Source of the DNA: Peribacillus sp. ACCC06369
Lineage (GTDB): Bacteria > Bacillota > Bacilli > Bacillales > DSM-1321
NCBI RefSeq assembly: GCF_030348945.1
Contig: NZ_JAUCEN010000002.1
Coordinates: forward strand, 4,030,001 to 4,094,000
Direction of reading: 5' to 3'
Length of the DNA: 64,000 nucleotides
The notes under the pieces are model-generated. The model worked only from the letters and a program-made list of their open reading frames with translations, did not search any database and was not told where the DNA came from. Below, in pieces: positions 42,185 through 50,138 of the stretch. Numbering within the stretch: position 1 is the first letter of the stretch; each line of letters begins with the position of its first letter. The position numbers and the translations under genes are program-made.

Positions 42185-43387
42185 TTAGTCGATGAGGCTT
42201 TCAACTTGACCGAAGCTTTCGAATTTCTCGGCAAAATAACCTGACGAAAGATTGGAGATATGAACGCCGGTGTTTTCCGTTGTATTGAGAAAACGGCCAT
42301 CACCTAGATAAATACCTACATGGGTCACACCTAGCCTAGTTCCTGTATCCCTAAAAAATACTAAATCCCCTGCCTTTGGATTTTCGATTTTGGGCACCAA
42401 TGAGAAGTAATCTGCTGCGGAATCTCGTTTTACTGATAGGCCCTGCTCCTTCATGACCCAATAAATGAACCCGCTGCAGTCCATTCCTATCATCGGATCT
42501 TCTCCCCCGAAAACATAAGTGAATCCGCGTAAAGTATATGCATACTTGATGACATCATATGCTTTATCATAGGCAGCCTCCTGGTTTACATAAAACGGAT
42601 ATAACGGGTTGCTGTATAGTTGAAGATACTGCCCTTTCATCAACTCATCAGTTCTTAACGCGTTACGGCTTTTGATCGTACTCATGGAAATGCTGTAATG
42701 CTCCGATATACTATTAAGCGTTTCTCCCGTTTGGACGATATGCTCCCCTTTAGGCGTGTATGTTTTGTACGCCACTTGGTATTTTGCAAAGTAATCTTCT
42801 GTAGTGGATCTCACCTGAACCGTTTCTGCACCATATCCAGAATTGACAAATTGGTTTTCGCCGACATAAATACCCGCAGTCACGACTTTTAAGCTGTCTT
42901 TTTCCAGAAAGAATATAATATCCCCAGTTTTCGGAGTGGCTGTATCCATCCCTTGCTTATAAAAACCATCTACTGTCAAACGGTCGACCGGCACATTTTG
43001 CTGGGAAAGCACCCAATGAATCAATCCGCTCGAATCAAACCCTTTTTCAGGCGTCTCCTCTCCAGCTGTCTTTTTAAACCCTATAAAGGATTTCGCATAG
43101 TTCGCTATTTGTTTTCCTCTCTCCGACCATTGATAGATGGAAGGAGTATAATCCGTTAGAATGATCGTCAACTTTTGGCCCACAAATAACTTATCATCCG
43201 GTAAACCATTCGATTTCATTAATTGCTCCGCCGATATATCATAAGTGTCGGCAATCGATTCTACCGTTTCGCCAGAAATCACAGTATGCACACGATCTGC
43301 CGCCTCGGCCTTTAAACCAGGTAAAAAAGTGAAACTAACCATGAATACCAATGTAAGTACTATAACGCTTAATTTCCCTTTAAACAT
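42185..43387 (-). CDS. LysM and double NlpC/P60 secreted hydrolase, first catalytic domain degenerate
   Basis: 400 residues: signal peptide ending AEAAD (to about 31), LysM (32-76), NlpC/P60-like domain 1 (about 92-205), LysM (215-258), NlpC/P60 domain 2 (about 272-395). Domain 2 is complete: C304 in GMDCSGF and H356 in VTHVGIYLG. Domain 1 has the same layout but Ser119 (GFDSSGL) in place of the nucleophile and Ala171 (VTAGIYVG) in place of the histidine, so it must be inactive and may bind substrate. It cuts gamma-D-Glu bonds of peptidoglycan or, as PgdS does next to the B. subtilis pgs operon, of PGA. Convergent with the PGA hydrolase gene. Confidence 0.88.
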   Translation of the reverse strand: MFKGKLSVIVLTLVFMVSFTFLPGLKAEAADRVHTVISGETVESIADTYDISAEQLMKSNGLPDDKLFVGQKLTIILTDYTPSIYQWSERGKQIANYAKSFIGFKKTAGEETPEKGFDSSGLIHWVLSQQNVPVDRLTVDGFYKQGMDTATPKTGDIIFFLEKDSLKVVTAGIYVGENQFVNSGYGAETVQVRSTTEDYFAKYQVAYKTYTPKGEHIVQTGETLNSISEHYSISMSTIKSRNALRTDELMKGQYLQLYSNPLYPFYVNQEAAYDKAYDVIKYAYTLRGFTYVFGGEDPMIGMDCSGFIYWVMKEQGLSVKRDSAADYFSLVPKIENPKAGDLVFFRDTGTRLGVTHVGIYLGDGRFLNTTENTGVHISNLSSGYFAEKFESFGQVESLID

Positions 43388-43875
43388 TTAAACCCTTCCT
43401 TTATACGCTCAAATATTTTAAAATTTACGATTTTCCAATAAATACTCCATTATAAGAAGCTGAACCAGTTCTATACAAACCTTTTACCCTATCATCAATC
43501 TATGGAAATATACCTTAATGCTCACCACGAGTGTATTATCGGTGAATAAACCGATACCTTTAGCCTATTAATTGACCATCGTTTATCAAACGACCTAAAA
43601 ACAAACCATAATACCCACTGTTTGCATTTATCCTTTAAATGTAAGGTTATGGAGATAGAAAAAGGTTCATAGTGGATATACTTTTGGAAAGCGAAGATTC
43701 AAAGAAGATCATGGGACAGCGCAATTTATTCATTTATTAATCGTGCAATCATATGGGTAAAGTTACATTAGAAACATCTAAAGATAAGAATGTTATCGGT
43801 TTTTTTTCCGGTCATGATAAAGTTGTACATATACGGGTGCCCTATGAAGAGCCTAACGATATTGGAGTGAACATC
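43388..43875. other. Intergenic region between divergent genes
   Basis: Promoter space for the NlpC/P60 gene and the IscA-like gene. An open frame extends upstream of the latter to 43753 but has no ribosome site; the encoded 41 residues do not belong to the IscA family. No hairpin recognised. Confidence 0.35.
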
Positions 43876-44166
43876 TTGATAAAAATGACAGAGAAAGCCC
43901 AGCAGGCTATTAAAGATATGCAACATAGTTTTGGAGGGGAAACGTATGTGAGGTTTGGCATAAACAGACCTTGCTGTAACCAGATGAACTACACATTAAG
44001 TTTGGCAATCTCTAAAAAGGATCACGAGGAAATACTGATTTTACATGATATAAAAATGTTGATAGATCCATCGGACTCCCATTTTACAGATCAAACGGAA
44101 ATTGATTACGAAGGCGATGGATACTTGATCAGGAACCCGAATCCATTGGTATCACCCCTCATCTAG
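43876..44166 (+). CDS. IscA/HesB-like protein
   Basis: From the TTG at 43876 (GGAGTGAACATC site) 96 residues with the HesB fold: MTEKAQQAIKDMQH, YVRFGINRPCCNQMNYTLSL, LIDPSDSHFTDQTEIDY and FxIxNPN-like YLIRNPNP. A-type Fe-S carriers have one upstream Cys and a C-terminal CxC; here only CC (RPCCNQ) is present, so it is more like YneR-type relatives that do not carry a classical cluster. Function unknown. Confidence 0.7.
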   Translation: MIKMTEKAQQAIKDMQHSFGGETYVRFGINRPCCNQMNYTLSLAISKKDHEEILILHDIKMLIDPSDSHFTDQTEIDYEGDGYLIRNPNPLVSPLI

Positions 44167-44174
44167 CAAAAGTA

Positions 44175-44212
44175 AACAAGGGGAAAGCTTAAATGGCCTT
44201 CCCCACATTTCT
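44175..44212 (+). terminator. Probable terminator behind the IscA-like gene
   Basis: AAGGGGAA ... TTCCCC stem, short and followed by ACATTTCT. Confidence 0.45.
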
Positions 44213-44739
44213 ATGAATCTATGGCATATACACCGCTTTAATATGTTATTGGTATGACTCTCCTTGTCATGACAAACCCAAAAATAGTCCCGCTTTTTGG
44301 GTCTTGAGCCATTGGACCCTACATGTCCGATTCCTATATATTATTCCCCTTCGTAAAAAAAGCATGGATACTTGACCAGTCCCTCTAAATTGTACTTTTG
44401 TATTTCTAGTGATTTTATCCACTAAAGAGAAATGCAACGTTCAGCGAATCAGGGATAAGTGCCTGCAGAATGATAAAATGGCCATACAACAAAAAAGGGG
44501 AAACCACTTTAGTGGCCTCCCCTTTTGCAGCGCTTATGTTATCCCCTAGTTCTTTACCTGGAATTCCCCCAGCGTATGCTCCAAATCATTTATTAACTGT
44601 GTAAGCTGCGAAAAACAGAATGAAATTATGCATGAAATGCATGCCAGTGAAAATGATCCGAGAAAATGAAGTACATTTTAAACGTGATTGGTTTCCGTGG
44701 GAGTCTCGCATACCCTTTCCAATCAACTTTGTTTTTCTT
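44213..44739. other. Intergenic region, little content
   Basis: Contains a hairpin (AAAAGGGG ... CCCCTTTT, 44492-44527) and, on the minus strand, a possible protein tail described separately. Otherwise no recognised gene or RNA. Confidence 0.35.
44559..44624 (-). pseudogene. Possible C-terminal remnant of a methyl-accepting chemotaxis protein
   Basis: The minus strand reads SQLTQLINDLEHTLGEFQ then VKN and a TAG, with a terminator-like hairpin just beyond. The pattern of the last helix of Bacillus chemoreceptors (LxxxLxxxVxxF) is visible, but only about 22 residues remain, so this is a suggestion. Confidence 0.25.
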
Positions 44740-44859
44740 TTAAATTGAAGAAATTTGCGACACTCCTGCCGAATAACTGGCTAGCCGCTTGCGGCGAGGA
44801 GGCTTGGCAGACAATCGGCGAAAGGGAGCGGATTTCTGAAAACAATTGAAACGTTTTCC
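44740..44859 (+). repeat. Dispersed repeat, copy 2
   Basis: Near-identical to 4165-4300 in the same orientation, from TTGAAGAAATTTGCGACACTC to AACGTTTTCC, with a shorter centre (CTTGCGGCGAGGAGG). It lies in noncoding DNA beside a possible chemoreceptor remnant. Confidence 0.8.
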
Positions 44860-44863
44860 AAAT

Positions 44864-44907
44864 GAAAAAATGCAGTAAGACTCGATTTCATCGAGTTTGA
44901 CTGCATT
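44864..44907 (-). terminator. Intrinsic terminator
   Basis: AATGCAGT.AGACTCGAT ... ATCGAGT.TGACTGCATT; on the minus strand it ends in TTTTTT, downstream of the small membrane protein gene. Confidence 0.75.
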
Positions 44908-44986
44908 CTGGGACCGACAATAGAATATGCCGTCTTTTGAACTCGAAGCTGATCATTTCCGTGAGAAGGAAAGGTGATAACTCCTT

Positions 44987-45184
44987 TTACTTTTTATCCG
45001 GCTTGGTGAATTGCTGACCAATTGCACCTATTATTAAAATGATGATCGAAATGAGACTGTAGTCCTTAAAAAAAGTCGTGAATGGGATGTCCAGAAATAA
45101 AAACACCACCGTAACCAGTCGCCCTATTAGCAGAATCATTCCGATAACTACCATCCAATTAAATAATTTCCCCAAAAAATTCAT
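44987..45184 (-). CDS. Small two-helix membrane protein
   Basis: 65 residues, MNFLGKLFNWMVVIGMILLI with a second helix near 43-58 and a basic tail. The ribosome site is AAGGGGGAAAAG. No family recognised. It follows the MFS gene on the same strand by about 190 bp. Confidence 0.55.
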   Translation of the reverse strand: MNFLGKLFNWMVVIGMILLIGRLVTVVFLFLDIPFTTFFKDYSLISIIILIIGAIGQQFTKPDKK

Positions 45185-45375
45185 CTTTTCCCCCTTACCG
45201 GTCTAATGTTGATTTTCATGCAGATTCCACCTCGATCCGCCAATTACCTTTCCACAAGAGCACTGCCAACTATCTAATAACCTTTTATATTCACAACATC
45301 CCATTAAGACAAGTCCTTTTCAGCTAACCCTCTAATCCCGATGTCCTTCATCCTGATAGGCGTTCTGTGTACCCT

Positions 45376-46626
45376 TTACTCGGGGGAATCTTTCGTAATC
45401 GGTTTTCCAGCTTCGATCAACACTTTGCTTCCCAGTAAGAAAAAACCTTGAATGAACAACAATACACCAGTTCCTATAAGCAGCCATTCAATTTTAATGA
45501 TATCGGATACCGGTCCGAATACAAGCATGCCCAGCGGCATCATCGAAGTCGAGATCATCCCTAAAACACCGAAAACCCTCCCGAGAAGATCCTCCTCGAC
45601 TTTCTCCTGTAATAAGACCATGGACGGCGTATTAAAGATGGGCATCGCCAATCCGACTACTCCCATGATGATTAAGTAAATCCAGAAAACGGGGATGATT
45701 CCAAGCGCGAATGTACAGGCCCCGATCATAAGGCTCGCAAGTGTCATCGTATGGATCTTATTTTTAAAGCCTCCCCAGGAAGCCATGAAAATCCCGCCTA
45801 TCATCATACCGATGGCAAAGGTGATTTCTATCGCAGTCAACCGCCAAACATCATTCCCGAAAGAGCGTGTGACCTGTAGCGGTGTAAGAAATGCAACAGG
45901 TGCGGCTAGCACAAAGAAAAATGCGAAAAAAACAAAAAACTTCTTAAGAAAGTCGTGATTTCTGATATAACTGAATCCTTCTTTCAAATCGGTGAAATAG
46001 CTGGTTGTTTGCTTTTGTAATGCCTTCGCATGGGCTGGAATTTTCAAAAATGCCAGTAATGTGAAGATGGCAATTGCAGCAGTGATCACATCTATGAAGA
46101 AAATGGTTTCGATTGAAGCCATCGTAAGCAGCGCTCCGCTCACCATGGGGGAGACGAGCATCACGAGCGCTTGAATGCTTCCATTTGTCCCGTTCACCTT
46201 AGTAAGCTTATCCTCCGGCACAAGCTGCGGAAGAATGGCCCCGACAGCCGGAGTTTGGATTCCAGTTCCGATTGCGCGGACGGCTGACATGACGAAAAGC
46301 AGCCAAAGCTCATCGTATCCGATTAAAAACAAGATGGCCAATATCAGGGTTGAAAAGGCAATCAATGAATCCGAAAGTATGATCAGCATCTTCCGATTGT
46401 AGCGATCCGCCCATACCCCCGCGATTGGCGATAGTATAAAGGTAGGCACGAAACCACAAACGATGGATATCGTCATCATGACACCCGACTGTGTATTCAA
46501 TGTGATATACCACATGATGGCATACTGAACCAATGACGATCCAAAGAGCGATATGGTCTGACTGCCTAGAAAGAGAATGATATTCTTTTTCCACTTTTCC
46601 TTTACTTGTTCATTTAATGATTCCAT
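45376..46626 (-). CDS. MFS efflux transporter (DHA3 type)
   Basis: A 416-residue MFS protein of the macrolide/tetracycline-exporter branch. FLGSQTISLFGSSLVQYAIM opens helix 1, and GVWADRYNRKMLIILSD is the helix 2-3 motif A, repeated weakly in the second half. It probably expels an antibiotic. The leader has a terminator 35-60 bp before the start, plus a very short frame, so expression may be controlled by attenuation. Confidence 0.85.
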   Translation of the reverse strand: MESLNEQVKEKWKKNIILFLGSQTISLFGSSLVQYAIMWYITLNTQSGVMMTISIVCGFVPTFILSPIAGVWADRYNRKMLIILSDSLIAFSTLILAILFLIGYDELWLLFVMSAVRAIGTGIQTPAVGAILPQLVPEDKLTKVNGTNGSIQALVMLVSPMVSGALLTMASIETIFFIDVITAAIAIFTLLAFLKIPAHAKALQKQTTSYFTDLKEGFSYIRNHDFLKKFFVFFAFFFVLAAPVAFLTPLQVTRSFGNDVWRLTAIEITFAIGMMIGGIFMASWGGFKNKIHTMTLASLMIGACTFALGIIPVFWIYLIIMGVVGLAMPIFNTPSMVLLQEKVEEDLLGRVFGVLGMISTSMMPLGMLVFGPVSDIIKIEWLLIGTGVLLFIQGFFLLGSKVLIEAGKPITKDSPE

Positions 46627-46664
46627 CTTACAAACACCCCATTCTATTTTTAATAATGCCCCAA

Positions 46665-46697
46665 AAAAAACACAGGCTATCTGCCTGTGTTTAGAGT
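46665..46697 (-). promoter_or_regulatory. Leader terminator/attenuator of the MFS gene
   Basis: On the minus strand AAACACAGGC AGATA GCCTGTGTTT is followed by TTTTTGGGG. It stands between the promoter region and the gene, in the same direction, as in antibiotic-induced attenuators. A 10-codon frame (MISSSQVSVR, 46712-46744) ends just upstream. Confidence 0.65.
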
Positions 46698-46744
46698 AAA
46701 TGGATAAAAACCTATCTAACGGAAACCTGAGAGGAACTGATCAT

Positions 46745-47227
46745 CACGGAAAACAATAATCCCTCACTGGCCTTCGGTTGGTCAATTAATTGGAGAAATG
46801 ACACGAATCCAAAATAACCTGTCTTGGATAAGTGGAGTTTCTCCCCTTAATATCCTTTTCTATTTTTTAAAAACCAGCTTGTATAGCGAAAGCCCTTGAT
46901 CCACAAAGGTTTTATGCTTCAGCTGGACAGCAAAAAAAGAGGATAGAATCGTCCCAACTTTTTTCACAAATCGTAAAATGAGGTTTCCTTAAAAATAGAC
47001 AGACCATTCCCATTTACCCTGCGGACATGCAGAGCCCTTGAACGTATTCAATTAACGGTTCAAAGATAGGAAACGCAGTCTGATAAATGTCACAAGGAAA
47101 ACCTCCATTTCTTAAAAGTTAAAATAATATTAACATGTCACCAACTGGAATAACAATAAAAAACTTCCTTCATAGCAGAAGCATCACTTCGGTTTAAGGC
47201 CGTCTTATGTAACCAACTGCATGTCAT
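46745..47227. other. Intergenic region with a small coding-like stretch
   Basis: The minus strand is open from a GTG at 46967 to a TAG at 46860 (VKKVGTILSSFFAVQLKHKT..., 35 codons). It looks protein-like but has no good ribosome site. It may be the end of a lost gene. The rest holds no recognised element. Confidence 0.25.
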
Positions 47228-47713
47228 TCATCCACCAATACGTTTAACGGCGACGATATATTCCTTATGCCATTTTTCCCATTCATCCATTGGAAAGTCC
47301 TGATATTGACCATCCAGTAAATCACTTAACATATCGAGGCAAACATGCCAGCCTGCCAAATCTTTTGATGTATGATCATTAACCGGCGTGATGGATTCTT
47401 TCAATACTAATGAGCATCCATCCTTTTCAGGGGATACCTCGAAACGAACCCAGCCTTCCCCCCATTCAAAATCTAAAACGGCAGATTCCCGAAAATCCCT
47501 TATCTTCATATCAAAAGATTCCCCTGACCCATTATTGAAATTGAATTTTATCGTCCCGCCTTTTCGAAGGTCCTTCATTTCCAGGTTGGACATCCACTTT
47601 TCCACCTTATCATTCTCCGTTAAAGCACCCCATACCTTTTCCACCGAATGATGAAGCTGGCGATCGAATCTTGCGATGATTCCTTTACCTTCTTTTTCGA
47701 TTACTGCTTGCAC
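47228..47713 (-). CDS. SRPBCC/AHSA1-domain protein (third)
   Basis: 161 residues: FDRQLHHSVEKVWGALTEND at the N terminus, KGGTIKFNFNNGSGESFDM, a long hairpin and closing helix GWHVCLDMLSDLLDGQY, the typical AHSA1 order. The GTG start follows GGGGGAATCTAG. First of three same-strand genes counted from the left (with GNAT and BstA/YfiT); the whole set is a plausible stress operon. Confidence 0.82.
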   Translation of the reverse strand: MQAVIEKEGKGIIARFDRQLHHSVEKVWGALTENDKVEKWMSNLEMKDLRKGGTIKFNFNNGSGESFDMKIRDFRESAVLDFEWGEGWVRFEVSPEKDGCSLVLKESITPVNDHTSKDLAGWHVCLDMLSDLLDGQYQDFPMDEWEKWHKEYIVAVKRIGG

Positions 47714-47736
47714 CTAGATTCCCCCATTCAATTTCG

Positions 47737-48258
47737 TTACCCAATCATATTTTTATAATAAAAAATGGTCGGATGGAATTCACCATTTGCAGATTTCGCA
47801 AAATCAGGAATGCTCCCTGCCTGAATATATCCCAATGAATTATACAGGAAATTAGAAGGATCCCCTTCTCTTGTATCAAGGACCAATAATGTCCGCCGCT
47901 CCTGCTTGGCTCTCTCCTCAGACTGGTGCATGAGTGAACGGCCTATACCTTTTCGCCTATAACCAGTATGCGTCATTAATTTTGCGATTTCCGCCCGATG
48001 GCCGCCGTTTTGCTTTGAACATAAATGTAACTGTATGCTCCCGACTATCTCACCCTGTAATTTAGCGACAAACAGAATCACATCATGATTAATGACACTC
48101 TCCCAATAGTCAATGGCCTCGGACCGTTTCATGGGAGGTAAAAAACCAATTGACGCGCCATCATTAACAACTTGGACCAAAAGGTCGGAAAGTTCATTAA
48201 GATGGTATTCGATTGATGTTAATTGTTCGACTTTCACATCTGCATTCACAGTAATCAC
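47737..48258 (-). CDS. GNAT N-acetyltransferase
   Basis: A 173-residue acetyl-CoA-dependent transferase. Motif A is HRAEIAKLMTHTGYRRKGIG, with R/QxxGxG as RRKGIGRSLM; the C-terminal strand FLYNSLGYIQAG completes the fold. Substrate unknown. It lies 26 bp from the BstA/YfiT gene upstream and 24 bp from the SRPBCC gene downstream. Confidence 0.85.
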   Translation of the reverse strand: MITVNADVKVEQLTSIEYHLNELSDLLVQVVNDGASIGFLPPMKRSEAIDYWESVINHDVILFVAKLQGEIVGSIQLHLCSKQNGGHRAEIAKLMTHTGYRRKGIGRSLMHQSEERAKQERRTLLVLDTREGDPSNFLYNSLGYIQAGSIPDFAKSANGEFHPTIFYYKNMIG

Positions 48259-48283
48259 AACCTTTCAGGAGATACAGTTATAT

Positions 48284-48802
48284 TCACCATCCCTGGCGCT
48301 TTGATAAAGAAGTAATATGAGCAAGATGATGGCGTCCATGCCATGCATAAATGCCTATATTTTCACCTACCGTCACCTCTCCCGAATCAGGATGGATGAA
48401 TGTTCGGCTTAGGTCGTCTGCATGAAGACCCGATAAAAGTTTGCACATTCGGATATGTACGGCTTCGAGCAGTGATAGAGAAATTTCAATCGGCAAATCA
48501 TAATCAGACATCTCTGCCCATTGCCCCTCTTCGTACGGCTTAATGACCGGACTTTCTTCCGTAAGGGCCAATTTAAAGCGAATATACGCATTCATATGAC
48601 TATCAGCAACATGATGCACCACTTGGCGGACCGTCCATCCTCCAGGTCGATAAGCCGTATCAAGCTGCTCATCATCCATGTTACCCACTGTCTCCCGCAG
48701 CATCCCTGGCAAAGCTTCAATCTCCCTGATCCATCCCTCGGCCACAAGATTAGTAATTTCCCCGTCAAACTGAAACTTTCCTATCGGGTATCTTAAATCC
48801 AT
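48284..48802 (-). CDS. Bacillithiol S-transferase BstA/YfiT (DinB fold)
   Basis: About 172 residues closely following B. subtilis YfiT: MDLRYPIGKFQFDGEI, YRPGGWTVRQVVHHVADSHM, NAYIRFKLALTEE and WHGRHHLAHITSLS. The Zn ligands are the His in HHVADS and two His in WHGRHHLAH. These enzymes conjugate bacillithiol to toxic electrophiles. The ATG at 48802 is best spaced from AAGGGGGAATG; an ATG 6 bp upstream falls within that site. Confidence 0.88.
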   Translation of the reverse strand: MDLRYPIGKFQFDGEITNLVAEGWIREIEALPGMLRETVGNMDDEQLDTAYRPGGWTVRQVVHHVADSHMNAYIRFKLALTEESPVIKPYEEGQWAEMSDYDLPIEISLSLLEAVHIRMCKLLSGLHADDLSRTFIHPDSGEVTVGENIGIYAWHGRHHLAHITSLSKRQGW

Positions 48803-49037
48803 CTTCATTCCCCCTTGATGTTCGATAAAAATAGCATCCATTATATATTCTTTATCGATTGAGACAAACCTTTTTTACCGGCAATTCTTGGCTTTGCAAT
48901 CCTGTTTTCATTGATCCTCAGGAATATTAATCCACATCATTAGCATGTATACTATTTCCACATTTAGCAACCATAACAAAAGAATGCCATGTGCATCAAT
49001 CCAATCTTTAAACAATGGAAATGGGGATAGGATCATC

Positions 49038-50138
49038 TTGAAGAAAATTAGTTCGATACAAACCCTTAGCATCTTCTTTTTATCAATCGGCCTTCTTGAT
49101 CACGTTATTTTGATCCCTTTCCTCCTATCCACCGGCGGAAGGGACGCTTGGTTTTTTTCCATCCTTACTATTGGAATGATACCGATTTGGGTCTACATAT
49201 TATCGAGGATAATCAAGAATATGAATAATCAATCCTTGACGGATTGGCTTGAAAATAGATTTGGGAAACCTATTAAAAATATCGCTTTATTCTTTATTGT
49301 GATTTATTTGATCAGCCTTGTATTGGCAACGACCAAGGAAACGATTGATTGGATCACTACAAGCTTTCTTTTTGAAACCCCAAGTTTAGCCATTATCATT
49401 CCGTTTACACTGCTATGCATCTTCCTTGCCCATTCAGGTATGCGCTCCATCGCCATTTGCTCTTCTGTATTATTACCAATAGTCGTCATTCTTGGGATTT
49501 TCGTTGCGACCGGAAATATACCGACAAAAGACTACAGCCACCTCCTTCCCCTTTTCGAGAATGGCTATTTCCATGGCGTTAAAACCTTTCAATATACTGG
49601 TTATGGTCTTGCCGAACTGATTTTAATCGCCTTTTTTCAAGAAAAACTTTCGGATAAGTTCAGTCGGAAATCTTTGGTTTTCTTATGTCTCGGTTTAGTG
49701 TTTCTACTTTTGGGCCCACTAACAGCTGCTATCGCCGAGTTCGGACCCACCTTAGCAGAAGCCATGAGGTACCCCGCCTATGAACAGTGGCGCCTGCTGA
49801 CAATTGGAAAATATATCGAACATACAGACTTCTTTTCCATTTATCAATGGCTTGCAGGAGCCTATATCCGTGTTTCACTGGCGTTATTCTTAATAACGGA
49901 AGTCTTTAAAGGAAAAACTAATAATATGAAGCTCGGAATCCTTTTCGCTGTAGGCTTTCTCATGGTCGTCATCTCCATCGTACCCTACAGTAATTTCAAG
50001 TTCTTGCATGTAAGTCAGACATTCTACTATCCTGGCGCTTTTTATTTCCTGTTACTTTTGTCCACCTTTTTGTTTATCGGCACTTTCATCAGTTCTAAGG
50101 AGGGTAAACGACATGCGAATGAAACGATCCAAAAATGA
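49038..50138 (+). CDS. Germinant receptor B subunit (GerAB/GerKB family, operon 1)
   Basis: A 366-residue APC-fold membrane protein with ten helices of the spore-germination B-subunit family: SIQTLSIFFLSIGLLDHVIL, FTYTGYGLAE-like FQYTGYGLAELILIAFF, and EFGPTLAEAMRYPAYEQWRL. It forms the ligand-sensing part of the receptor in the spore inner membrane. The TTG at 49038 has an ATGGGGATAGG site; an upstream frame from 48945 lacks one. First gene of the operon (B-A-C order). Confidence 0.88.
   Translation: MKKISSIQTLSIFFLSIGLLDHVILIPFLLSTGGRDAWFFSILTIGMIPIWVYILSRIIKNMNNQSLTDWLENRFGKPIKNIALFFIVIYLISLVLATTKETIDWITTSFLFETPSLAIIIPFTLLCIFLAHSGMRSIAICSSVLLPIVVILGIFVATGNIPTKDYSHLLPLFENGYFHGVKTFQYTGYGLAELILIAFFQEKLSDKFSRKSLVFLCLGLVFLLLGPLTAAIAEFGPTLAEAMRYPAYEQWRLLTIGKYIEHTDFFSIYQWLAGAYIRVSLALFLITEVFKGKTNNMKLGILFAVGFLMVVISIVPYSNFKFLHVSQTFYYPGAFYFLLLLSTFLFIGTFISSKEGKRHANETIQK

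Noticed and set aside
43753-43875. N-terminal extension of the IscA-like protein
   Set aside because: Not part of the HesB fold and no ribosome site; kept only as intergenic.
48945-49037. N-terminal extension of the operon 1 B subunit
   Set aside because: No ribosome site; the TTG at 49038 has one and matches the family N terminus.
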